Of a stretch of 44,235 bases of DNA, positions 23,412 to 30,978 are shown in pieces. Position numbers and translations under genes: made by a program. The notes beneath the pieces are model-generated. The model did no database searches. It had not been told where the DNA came from and was given only the letters and a program-made list of their open reading frames with translations. This DNA comes from Sutterella sp. (GTDB lineage Bacteria; Pseudomonadota; Gammaproteobacteria; Burkholderiales; Burkholderiaceae_F), in the NCBI GenBank assembly GCA_017936545.1, contig JAGBFJ010000084.1, positions 1 through 44,235 on the forward strand, read 5' to 3'. Each line of letters begins with the position of its first letter. Position 1 is the stretch's first letter.

Positions 23412-23882
23412 TTACTTGTTCCAGGTGGTGTAGGGATGAGCGACGAGCATGGAGTTGAAGTAGCGGGGATCGCCCGAGACTTCTTCACCGATCCATTCGG
23501 GCTTTTCGAAGGCCTGGTCTTCGCTCTTGAGTTCGATTTCAGCGACGATGAGACCCTGGTTCACGCCGAAGAATTCATCGACTTCCCAGACGAATTCGCC
23601 CATCGGGATCTTGTAGCGGGCCTTGTCGATCACCGGCTGTTCGGCGAGGTTGTCGAGCATCGTGACGCAGTCGTCATAGGGGATCGGATATTCGAATTCC
23701 AAGCGGGTGACGCCGACCGTCGGGCCCTTCACCGTCATGAAAGCCTTGTCGCCGACCGTGCGGATGCGGACAGTGCGTTCCTTCATGCTGTTGAGGTAGC
23801 CCTGGCGATAGCGGGTACCTTCGGCAAGCTTGCGCCATGCGTCGCCGACAACGAGGAATTTGCGTTCAATTTCCTTGGCCAT
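23412..23882 (-). CDS. CYTH-domain protein (inorganic triphosphatase/CyaB-like)
   Basis: A 156-residue protein consisting of one CYTH beta-tunnel domain. The N-terminal 'KEIERKFLV' is the diagnostic ExExK motif. 'TVRIRTVGDKAFMTVKG', 'LEFEYPIPYDD', 'FVWEVDEFF' and 'LIVAEIELKSED' supply the basic and acidic residues that hold triphosphate and divalent metal. Members hydrolyse tripolyphosphate or thiamine triphosphate, and a few make cAMP; small bacterial stand-alone proteins are mostly triphosphatases, which is my first choice. ATG 23882 has AAGGACAC ahead of it and puts the motif at residue 4. The longer in-frame start upstream adds unrelated residues. First gene of a two-gene operon with a degenerate paralogue. 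Confidence 0.9.
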   Translation of the reverse strand: MAKEIERKFLVVGDAWRKLAEGTRYRQGYLNSMKERTVRIRTVGDKAFMTVKGPTVGVTRLEFEYPIPYDDCVTMLDNLAEQPVIDKARYKIPMGEFVWEVDEFFGVNQGLIVAEIELKSEDQAFEKPEWIGEEVSGDPRYFNSMLVAHPYTTWNK

Positions 23883-24198
23883 GATGTGTCCTTCTGTCAA
23901 AAGTCGTTTAATTCGGCCCGCCTGCTTGGAATCGCCTGCGGCCGTGTTCCTTGACGTGTATTGTCGTTCAGCCTGCCATAAAAGCAAAATGATGATTTGA
24001 GATCAAAAGCATAAGAAGCGCTTATGCCCCAATATGCTCTGCAGGACAAAAGAGAGAGCCGGAAACGCGCGTTTTCCGGGCGATATGCGGATTTTCTCCT
24101 CTGTACGCCGTTCAAATTCCCTGATCGCGTTTTCTGTTCGGCGGATCTGTCATAACGGTTTTTCATGACGGTCCGGGGAAGCCGGCGGAGGAGGCACG
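23883..24198. other. Leader/promoter region of the CYTH operon
   Basis: No gene is supportable here. A 7-bp dyad (24009-24015 with 24021-24027, GCATAAG/CTTATGC) lies 127-145 bases ahead of the CYTH start and could be an operator. On the minus strand a weak TTGCTT / 16 bases / GACAAT pair follows it. The segment is more A/T-rich than the surrounding genes. Confidence 0.5.
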
Positions 24199-24280
24199 AA
24201 AAAAAGCGGCCCGGCACAGGGACGCGCCGGGCCGGTCAACAGCCAAAAGTCAGTGAAAACCACTAAGGAAATCTCTGACG
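24199..24280 (-). ncRNA. Candidate small RNA or terminated leader
   Basis: The minus strand has a -10-like TACAAT (24292-24287), then about 45 bases that can fold (GTCAG...CTGAC arms), then a strong terminator: a perfect 9-bp GC stem (24207-24215 with 24226-24234) and a T7 tract (24205-24199). No coding gene on this strand lies upstream that would need that terminator. The result would be an RNA of about 82 nt. It could be a trans-acting small RNA or a prematurely ended leader of the CYTH operon. The -35 is poor, so the start is uncertain; the terminator is solid. Confidence 0.45.
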
Positions 24281-24456
24281 CGGCTGATTGTAGCATCGGT
24301 CTGCCGCTAAGTAGTTTCCGGATGTGTCAAATATGTGTGACGATGTATGCCGGGTGTCCGGCGGCGGGCAGGGATGTTGCTGAGATGGCGTCCGCGCTGT
24401 TTGCGCTAAAGTATCGGGACCGATCAACCGGCCCGACGGCCGAAAGGAAATTCACT

Positions 24457-24882
24457 ATGAAGCATCAATTTGCGGCCCTGCTGGCTGCCGGCGCCGCTGC
24501 GCTCAGTTTCTCCGCCCCGGCCGGCGCCGCTCTGACGGGCCGCGTGCCCGAGCCCGGCATGATCACGATGGCGGATTTCGGCACACCGTCCTGCCAGCCC
24601 TGCCGTCTCATGCGTCCCTTCCTGGAAAAGCTCGACCGCGAATATGAAGGCCGCGTCGCCATCCGCTACATCGATTCCGAAGTGCTTCCCGAGGCTTTCG
24701 AATGGTTCCGCATCACTTCGGTGCCGACGCAGATCTTTTTCGACCATCACGGTCAGGAGGTCGGTTGGCATGCGGGCTATCTGGACGAAGGCAGCATGCG
24801 CGAACAGATCGAGAAGATGCTGAAGGCTCAGGCCGATGAAAAGGCCGATCAGGAGAAAAAGTCCAAGGAAAGCTGTCAGTAA
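24457..24882 (+). CDS. Exported thioredoxin-like protein (CQPC active site)
   Basis: A 141-residue protein with a signal peptide (about residues 1-24, PAGA) and one thioredoxin domain. The redox motif is C46-Q-P-C49 in 'FGTPSCQPCRLMRPFLEKLD', and the cis-proline is P90 in 'ITSVPTQIFFD'. 'HAGYLDEGSMREQIEKML' corresponds to the last helix. It should act on thiols in the periplasm, for example reducing cytochrome c apoprotein or DsbC-like partners, but the partner is unknown. CQPC is less common than CGPC. A Lys/Glu-rich tail ends with a further Cys. AAGGAAA supports ATG 24457. Monocistronic, converging with mfd across a shared terminator. Confidence 0.87.
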   Translation: MKHQFAALLAAGAAALSFSAPAGAALTGRVPEPGMITMADFGTPSCQPCRLMRPFLEKLDREYEGRVAIRYIDSEVLPEAFEWFRITSVPTQIFFDHHGQEVGWHAGYLDEGSMREQIEKMLKAQADEKADQEKKSKESCQ

Positions 24883-24905
24883 GGGTTTTCCAGACGACAA
24901 AAAGC

Positions 24906-24942
24906 AAAGCCGCAGACGGGACGTTTCTGCGGCTTTGCTGTT
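24906..24942. terminator. Bidirectional terminator between thioredoxin and mfd
   Basis: A perfect 10-bp stem (24906-24915 with 24927-24936) with short T-rich flanks on both strands, between two converging genes. Confidence 0.75.
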
Positions 24943-24956
24943 TCTGGACTCTGCAG

Positions 24957-27900
24957 TTATTTGGCTTCAAGCGCCGAGAGCACCGTCTGCACGAGCAGCA
25001 GGCGCTTGTCCGGCGTGGCGCCGCCGGCGTCGATTCTCAGCCGGTCGGGGCCCATCATGCGGGCGTCCTTTCGGCTCTGAAGGAAGCGGATCAGAGCCAT
25101 CGGCTCGATGTTGGGACGCTGCGTGAAGGTGATGACGGTCGCGGTGTCCGCACAGTCGATCTTGCGAACGCCCATGGCTTCGCAGCGCAGGCGCAACCGG
25201 TGGATCTGCGTCAGTCTGGCGGCAGCCTCGGGAAGCTTGCCGTAACGGTCGGCCAGCGCTTCGGTCGTCCGGATGATGTCTTCGACGCTGACGGCGGAGG
25301 AGAGTTCCTTGTAGAACCCGAGACGCTGGGAGACGTCGGGCACGTAGGCGTTGGGCAGCAGCGCCGGGGCGTGCAGGCTGATTTCCGTCGTTGCAATCAG
25401 CGGACCGTCGAAATTCGGGGTTTCTCCGCGCTTGAGTGACCGGACCGCGTTGGTCAGCATGCGGTTGTAGAGGTCGAAGCCGACTTCGGCAATCTCACCC
25501 GACTGATGTTCCCCGAGAACTTCGCCAGCGCCGCGGATTTCCAGGTCGTGCATGGCAAGATAGAACCCGCTGCCGAGTTCTTCCAGCGACTGAATGGCTT
25601 CCAGTCTCTGACGGGCCTGCTTCGTCATGGCGCCCGACGGGGGTGTGAGAAGATAGGCGTAGGCCTGATGGTGGCTTCGGCCGACGCGGCCGCGCAGCTG
25701 ATGAAGCTGGGCGAGACCGAGCTTGTCCGCGCGCTGCATGATGATCGTGTTCGCGGTCGGCACGTCGATGCCGGTTTCGATAATCGTCGTGCAGAGCAGA
25801 AGATTGAATTTCTGCTGATAGAACTCCCGCATGATGCGTTCAAGTTCGCGTTCGCTCATCTGGCCGTGAGCCACGGCGATGCGGGCTTCCGGAATAAGCT
25901 GCGAGAGCTGCTCGCGGCGGTTTTCGATGGTCTCCACCTCGTTGTGAAGGAAGTAGACCTGACCGCCGCGCTTAAGCTCGCGGATGACCGCTTCGCGCAT
26001 GATGCCGGGTTCCTCGGTCTGCACGAAGGTCTTGACGGCGAGGCGGCGTTCGGGGGCCGTTGCGATGACGGAGAAGTCGCGGATGCCTTCAAGCGACATC
26101 GAGAGCGTTCTCGGAATGGGCGTCGCCGTGAGCGTGAGCACGTCCACTTCGGCGCGGAGCTTCTTGAGTTGCTCCTTCTGGCGCACGCCGAATCGGTGTT
26201 CCTCGTCGATGATGACAAGTCCGAGGCGGTCGAAGCTCACCTTGTCGGTGAGCAGCTTGTGGGTCCCGATCACGATGTCGACGGTGCCCGCCGCAATGCC
26301 TTCGAGCGCTTTGGTCGTTTCCTTGCCGGTGCGAAAGCGCGAGAGTTCGGCAACCTGCACGGGCCAGGCGGCGAAGCGGTCTCGGAAGGTCTGCGCATGC
26401 TGCTCCGCGAGAAGCGTCGTCGGGCAGAGCACCGCTACCTGCTTGCCGGCGGAAACGGCGACGAAGGCCGCGCGCAGCGCGACTTCCGTCTTGCCGAAGC
26501 CGACGTCGCCGCAGACGAGACGGTCCATCGTCTTGCCGGTGGTCATGTCCTTGAGGACGGCGCCGATGGCGGCCGCCTGATCGGGCGTTTCCTCAAAGGC
26601 AAACCCTTCGCAGAAGGCTTCGTAGTCTCTCGTGTCGATGGGGAAGACGAAGCCCTTGCGCGTTTCTCGAAGCGCATAGAGGTGGAGCAGTTCTGCCGCC
26701 GTGTCGCGGATCTGCTCGGCGGCCTTGCGCTTGGCTTTTTCCCAGTCTCCTCTTCCGAGCGCATGAAGCGGGGCGTTCTCGACGTCCGCACCCGAATAGC
26801 GAGAGATGAGATGAAGATTGGCGATCGGCACGAAGAGCTTGGCGTCGTTCTTGTAGTCGATGTGAAGGAATTCGGCGTCGCCGTCGGGCGTCTCCATATG
26901 GACGAGCCCCTGATAGCGGCCGATGCCGTGTTCGAGATGCACGACCGGATCGCCGGTTTTGAGTTCCGAGACGTCGCGGACGATCATCTCGATGTTTGTT
27001 GCGGCGCTGCTTCGTCTCAGGCGCGCTCTTCTCGGACTCGCTGCATAAAGTTCGGTTTCTGTCAGGATCGCAATCGAAGGCGTCGCGACGATGCCGCCCG
27101 AATAGAGCGGCGCGACTGTCAGACCGACTCGGTCAGACCCGGCGAGGAAGTCTTCCCAGCTGTCCGTTTCGGAAAACACCAGACCCGACGAACGGAAGAG
27201 ATCCGACATCGTGCTCATGCGGCCGACGGAGGTGGCTGCGATCAGCGTTCGGCGGCCGCGGGCGGCATTGGCTGCCGTGAAGTTGAGCAGGTTGGTAAGG
27301 GGATTCTGGCTTTTGCGTTCGACCGTTACGCCGCTGAGCGCTGCGGCATCTTCCGGCGTGCCGGAGCGCCGGAACGAAAAGCGCGGGAACTTCTGCAGGC
27401 TGACGAAGAATTCTTCGGGCGTGAGCCAGAGTTCCTCCGGCGTGAGCGACGGACGCTCAAGATCGCGCTCGAGCATCTTCGCGCGTGACTGCGTATCCCG
27501 CATGAAGGAGCGCAAAGCGGCATCGACGTCGCCGATGAGGACGACGCGCGTTCCGGAGCCGAGATAATCGGCCAGCGTGGCAGTCTCTTCAAAAAAGAGC
27601 GGCAGGTAGTATTCGACGCCGGGCGGAAGCACGCCGCTGCCGATATCGCGGTAGACGAGGCTTTTGCCTGGATCGCCGGGAAAGCGGATGCGCCATCGCT
27701 GACGGAAGGCCGTCAGCGCTTCGGCATCGACCGGAAATTCGTGACCGGGAAGCAGGCGGATATCCTTGACGACTTCCATTGAACGCTGGGTTTCGACGTC
27801 GAACCACCGGATCGAATCGATCTCGTCATCGAACATGTCCAGGCGGAAGGGCTTGTCGGAGCCCATCGGGAAGACGTCGATGATGCTCCCTCGGACGGCG

Positions 27901-28418
27901 AATTCGCCGGCGGCGAGCACCTGCTTCACGTTGGCGTAGCCCGCCTTGACGAGGTTTTCCTTCAGCGTGTCGACGGAAAGCGTGTCGCCGGACTTGAAGA
28001 AGAAGGTATTGGCGCCGACGTAGGAAACCGGAGCCATGCGCTGGGCAGCCGTGACGGCGGAGGCAACGATCACGTCCGTGCGTCCGCGTCCCGCCGTCAT
28101 GCGGTAGAGCGTTTCAAGACGGTCGGAGACGATTTCCTCCTGAGGGGAGAGAACGTCGTAGGGAAGCGTTTCCCAGTCGGGAAGGGCGCGGACCGAAACG
28201 TCTTTGTCGAACCACGGCATTTCCTGCGCCAGACGCGCCGCATCCATCGGGTCCGCACAAACGACGAGCAGCTTTTCGCCCTTACTGCGGCAGGCTTCGG
28301 CCATCTGTGCAAGTGCCAGTGCGTCGGGCGTCAGGGCGCCGAGCGTCAGAACGTATTTGTCGCCGGGCTTGAAGCTGAAAAGGTCTTCCTTGAAGAGGCC
28401 GGGAACGGCGGAGGTCAT
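24957..28418 (-). CDS. mfd: Transcription-repair coupling factor Mfd
   Basis: An 1153-residue superfamily 2 translocase that removes RNA polymerase stalled at DNA lesions and recruits UvrA. Visible in order: an N-terminal UvrB-like module ('LPDWETLPYDVLSPQEEIVSDRLETLY', shown here as the recognisable UvrA-binding region in two overlapping parts), the RNA-polymerase-interacting CarD-like domain ('LKTGDPVVHLEHGIGRYQGL'), then the helicase motifs Walker A 'GDVGFGKTEVALRAAF', 'DEEHRFGVRQKEQLKKLRA', 'LTATPIPRTLSMSLEGIRDF', and motif VI 'QLRGRVGRSHHQAYAYLL'. A TRCF C-terminal domain follows. Length is normal. In related betaproteobacteria mfd is often beside ispD-ispF; here they are separated by about 4 kb. 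Confidence 0.97.
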   Translation of the reverse strand: MTSAVPGLFKEDLFSFKPGDKYVLTLGALTPDALALAQMAEACRSKGEKLLVVCADPMDAARLAQEMPWFDKDVSVRALPDWETLPYDVLSPQEEIVSDRLETLYRMTAGRGRTDVIVASAVTAAQRMAPVSYVGANTFFFKSGDTLSVDTLKENLVKAGYANVKQVLAAGEFAVRGSIIDVFPMGSDKPFRLDMFDDEIDSIRWFDVETQRSMEVVKDIRLLPGHEFPVDAEALTAFRQRWRIRFPGDPGKSLVYRDIGSGVLPPGVEYYLPLFFEETATLADYLGSGTRVVLIGDVDAALRSFMRDTQSRAKMLERDLERPSLTPEELWLTPEEFFVSLQKFPRFSFRRSGTPEDAAALSGVTVERKSQNPLTNLLNFTAANAARGRRTLIAATSVGRMSTMSDLFRSSGLVFSETDSWEDFLAGSDRVGLTVAPLYSGGIVATPSIAILTETELYAASPRRARLRRSSAATNIEMIVRDVSELKTGDPVVHLEHGIGRYQGLVHMETPDGDAEFLHIDYKNDAKLFVPIANLHLISRYSGADVENAPLHALGRGDWEKAKRKAAEQIRDTAAELLHLYALRETRKGFVFPIDTRDYEAFCEGFAFEETPDQAAAIGAVLKDMTTGKTMDRLVCGDVGFGKTEVALRAAFVAVSAGKQVAVLCPTTLLAEQHAQTFRDRFAAWPVQVAELSRFRTGKETTKALEGIAAGTVDIVIGTHKLLTDKVSFDRLGLVIIDEEHRFGVRQKEQLKKLRAEVDVLTLTATPIPRTLSMSLEGIRDFSVIATAPERRLAVKTFVQTEEPGIMREAVIRELKRGGQVYFLHNEVETIENRREQLSQLIPEARIAVAHGQMSERELERIMREFYQQKFNLLLCTTIIETGIDVPTANTIIMQRADKLGLAQLHQLRGRVGRSHHQAYAYLLTPPSGAMTKQARQRLEAIQSLEELGSGFYLAMHDLEIRGAGEVLGEHQSGEIAEVGFDLYNRMLTNAVRSLKRGETPNFDGPLIATTEISLHAPALLPNAYVPDVSQRLGFYKELSSAVSVEDIIRTTEALADRYGKLPEAAARLTQIHRLRLRCEAMGVRKIDCADTATVITFTQRPNIEPMALIRFLQSRKDARMMGPDRLRIDAGGATPDKRLLLVQTVLSALEAK

Positions 28419-28619
28419 AGGCTGGAATCCGGGATGTGCTCAGAAAACGAAGGCAAGATAGCACATCGGCCGCCGGGAGGCACGGCCGTCGGCGGAACAG
28501 CACAATCCGGCGCAACTTGCAAGCGTCATACCGCGTTCAGGTCGGATGAACGCCGAACAGGCACGCTTCGCGTAGGATTAATGACAGATACAGGTTGAAA
28601 GCTTCTTGCGAGGTGCGTC

Positions 28620-29060
28620 ATGCTGCTGCGTGATTATCGGTGCAGACGCTATGCCCGGCGTCTGAAAGAACTGGTCCGCTGTGCCAGAATCGATCCTCTC
28701 CTTCTGACTGAAGGCGAGTATGACGGCCTTGCCCGCCGCTACGCCGACGAAACCTGTCCCACGCCCGCCGAGTGCCTGTCGCCGGGCAACCGCCTTCCCG
28801 TCGTCATCCATTCGGGACTCAATCCCGCCCCGGCCAGCGTCTGGGAAGAAGATGCCGCGCTTTTCTTCATTCTCCTGAAGCATCTTCATCTGCGCCCTAC
28901 GCTGGAAATGGGACTGGCTCTCTATACCGCGTCGCTCTGCCGCAAGGCAGGGCTCTCTGTGTGTCCCGAACCGGATTCGGAGCGCGATGCGCTTCCTGAA
29001 GGGGCCACGCTGGGCGATCTGCTGGTTGAATTCATGTTTCCGTACGAAGCAAACTGCTGA
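28620..29060 (+). CDS. Hypothetical protein
   Basis: A 146-residue protein I do not recognise. It has no signal peptide and no clear transmembrane helix, begins with a basic stretch (RDYRCRRYARRLKELVR), contains six cysteines without an obvious metal motif, and has a hydrophobic central part (ALFFILLKHLHLRPTLEMGL). Codon use matches neighbouring genes (high G/C at third positions), and a GAGG lies eight bases before the ATG. It is divergent from mfd with a 201-base gap. A TAGGAT/TAAT-rich stretch about 45 bases ahead may be its promoter. The reading frame is well supported as coding, the function is not. Confidence 0.6.
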   Translation: MLLRDYRCRRYARRLKELVRCARIDPLLLTEGEYDGLARRYADETCPTPAECLSPGNRLPVVIHSGLNPAPASVWEEDAALFFILLKHLHLRPTLEMGLALYTASLCRKAGLSVCPEPDSERDALPEGATLGDLLVEFMFPYEANC

Positions 29061-29215
29061 AGTGTCGCTTTCGGATAACTTTATTCAGAAGTTTCCGGCA
29101 GCAGACATTGAATAAGTCGAATTAATGCGACAACTAGTCCTCATAAGCGATAAATAATCAGACTGTTTCGGTCGGAATGCGGCAGCGCTCAGAAAGATAT
29201 TTCCGGCCGAAAAAA
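29061..29215. other. Intergenic spacer, A/T-rich
   Basis: No gene and no convincing dyad beyond the terminator at its right end. It is markedly A/T-richer than the genes around it. It carries the 3' untranslated region of the hypothetical gene. Confidence 0.5.
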
Positions 29216-29251
29216 GAAAACGCCGGATCCGCGGGGGATCCGGCGCTTTTT
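29216..29251. terminator. Bidirectional terminator before fadL
   Basis: A perfect 10-bp stem (29221-29230 with 29236-29245), T-run on the right and A-run on the left. It serves the hypothetical gene (+) and fadL (-), which converge. Confidence 0.85.
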
Positions 29252-29274
29252 CGCAGAAACCGAAAGGTCAGCCG

Positions 29275-30669
29275 TTAGAAGGCGTAGACCAGCTGAACGC
29301 CGAAGAGATAGGCGTCAAGCTTGCGGAACTTGCCCCATTCTTCTCCGTTGTCCTTGTAGATGCTGCGTTCATGCACGCCGTGCAGGTGTGCGAAGCTCAC
29401 GTCCGTCTGCAGGTTGTCCATCAGCTTGAACGTGGAGCCGACGGCAAACCACCAGCGGTCGGCGTCGGGGATGATGCCGAGACGGTTCTGAGGATTGCTG
29501 ATCGGGGAGGATTCATAGGCAACGCCGCCGCGGAGCGTCCACCAGTCGGTGAGACGGAGGTCGGCGCCGAGAGAGCCGAGATAGGTGTCCTTCCAGTAAT
29601 TGTCGATCGTTGCCTGAGGAACGCCGTTGGAGGTGATCTTGAGCTGCTTGAAGGAAGACCAGTCCGACCAGCGGAACGTGGCGTAGAGGCTCAGGAGGTC
29701 ATTGACATCCCAAACCGCGTTAACCATGGCCCAGGCAGGAGTGGAAAGAGAAGCTTCACCATTGTGCGTACCAAGGACATTAGCCATGCCGGGAAGTATG
29801 GCGTTGATAGTTTGGTTGTTAAGAGCTGTCAGGGAAGCAATGTGTGCGTAAAGATTGTTGTTGCCAGAGATAGTCAGATCACCATCGGCATCGTGGGAAA
29901 CCTTAGAACGATAAGACAAGCCGACACGGAAATTTTCAACAGGTGCCCACATCAAACCCAGATTAAAACCCCAGGCAATGCTGTCAACCTTGATTTCAGA
30001 AGTAATGGTCTGTTCACCTGTAGCAGCTACTGTTTGGGCAGAGGCGTAGTCTCCGTTCTGCAGGTACGTACCCGCAATACCCGTGAGCGCAGGAGTCAAC
30101 TGCTTGCCGAGTTCAGTGTTCTTCAGCTTCATTTTCGTCTTCAGCTTGGCATTCGCGTACTGAATCGAAACACCGGCACCGACCGTGAACTTGTCGGTCA
30201 CCTTCCAGGCAAGGTTCGGGTTGAAGTCGAACGTGTACATTTCAGCGGAAATACCGCGTTCCGAACCTTCCCAGTTTTCACCGAATTCCGTGCCCATGCC
30301 GAACGGCACCGTCATGGCGAGGCCGGCCCACATGCTGTCGTTGATCTTGTGGGTGATGTAGCCGTGGGGAAGCGTCTGGGACTTCAGGCGGCCGTTTTCC
30401 GTGGCACCGCTGTTGCCTGCGTAGTCAAGGTTCATGCCGACCTGAACGACGCCGGCCTGAATCTTCGTGCCGTCGTGCAGGGACATCGTGGCGGGGTTGT
30501 AGTAGGTACCGGCAATGTCGTTTCCGTCAACGCCGACACCGGCGTAGGCGCGGCCGAGAGCACCGGCGGACTGTTCGGTAAGCATGAAGCCCGCGGCGTT
30601 GGCCTGCGAGACGAAGGCAGATGCCACAGCGAGGGCAGCGGCGGCGATCTTAAAGGAAGCGTTCTTCAA
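29275..30669 (-). CDS. FadL/OmpP1/TodX-family outer-membrane channel
   Basis: A 464-residue outer-membrane protein. The signal peptide (1-25, QANA) is followed by 'AGFMLTEQSAGALGRAYAGV' and 'DGNDIAGTYYNPATMS', the hatch-domain start typical of FadL-type channels for long-chain fatty acids and other hydrophobic compounds. The C-terminus ends in Phe (VYAF). A stretch covering about residues 180-306 (DNA about 29750-30130) has visibly lower GC than both flanks: hand counts are 27/60 for 29821-29880 and 28/60 for 29881-29940, against 44/60 for 29521-29580. This suggests a replaced segment. It has a GC-rich leader hairpin (about 30709-30732). No operon partner. Substrate unknown. Confidence 0.9.
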   Translation of the reverse strand: MKNASFKIAAAALAVASAFVSQANAAGFMLTEQSAGALGRAYAGVGVDGNDIAGTYYNPATMSLHDGTKIQAGVVQVGMNLDYAGNSGATENGRLKSQTLPHGYITHKINDSMWAGLAMTVPFGMGTEFGENWEGSERGISAEMYTFDFNPNLAWKVTDKFTVGAGVSIQYANAKLKTKMKLKNTELGKQLTPALTGIAGTYLQNGDYASAQTVAATGEQTITSEIKVDSIAWGFNLGLMWAPVENFRVGLSYRSKVSHDADGDLTISGNNNLYAHIASLTALNNQTINAILPGMANVLGTHNGEASLSTPAWAMVNAVWDVNDLLSLYATFRWSDWSSFKQLKITSNGVPQATIDNYWKDTYLGSLGADLRLTDWWTLRGGVAYESSPISNPQNRLGIIPDADRWWFAVGSTFKLMDNLQTDVSFAHLHGVHERSIYKDNGEEWGKFRKLDAYLFGVQLVYAF

Positions 30670-30978
30670 GGGAATCTCCTGGATCCGATATGAATGAGGT
30701 TATGTCTTTGGGGCGCGCTCGGGCGCGCGCGAGTGGGGGAGATTCTGAAGAAAAAGACGGTCGGAAAAAATAGTGAAAACGTAAGGGTTACTACCGAGTG
30801 ATTCGCTGACTAATCCATCATCATGAAGACGCCGTATGACTGACGTTCTCTGAAAACGGCTGCAGGACAGTGAATAAGGGCAAATAAAACAAACGGGGCA
30901 TGACTCTCGTCATGCCCCGCATGGTAATCCGAAAAAGTTCAGATCAGTTCAAAAAGAACTTCGGAAACCGGTATCGGA
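30670..30978. other. Intergenic region between fadL and the Na/Pi-type gene
   Basis: About 310 bases with no gene. It contains the fadL leader (with a very GC-rich self-complementary run near 30709-30732), an A-rich stretch, and at its right end the terminator at 30885-30919 of the Na/Pi gene. A GTAA-GGG-TTAC dyad is at about 30782-30792. No clear fadL promoter was identified. Confidence 0.5.
30885..30919 (-). terminator. Terminator of the Na/Pi-type cotransporter gene
   Basis: A perfect 11-bp stem (30894-30904 with 30909-30919), with a T-rich tract on the minus strand after it (30893-30885). It lies 60 bases downstream of the stop. Confidence 0.8.

Noticed and set aside
25506-27488. Long open frame opposite mfd
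   Set aside because: mfd is certain on the minus strand; the opposite frame is a composition artefact.
30709-30732. GC-rich alternating run in the fadL leader as Z-DNA or repeat element
   Set aside because: Only about 24 bases, a single copy; a simple leader hairpin explains it.
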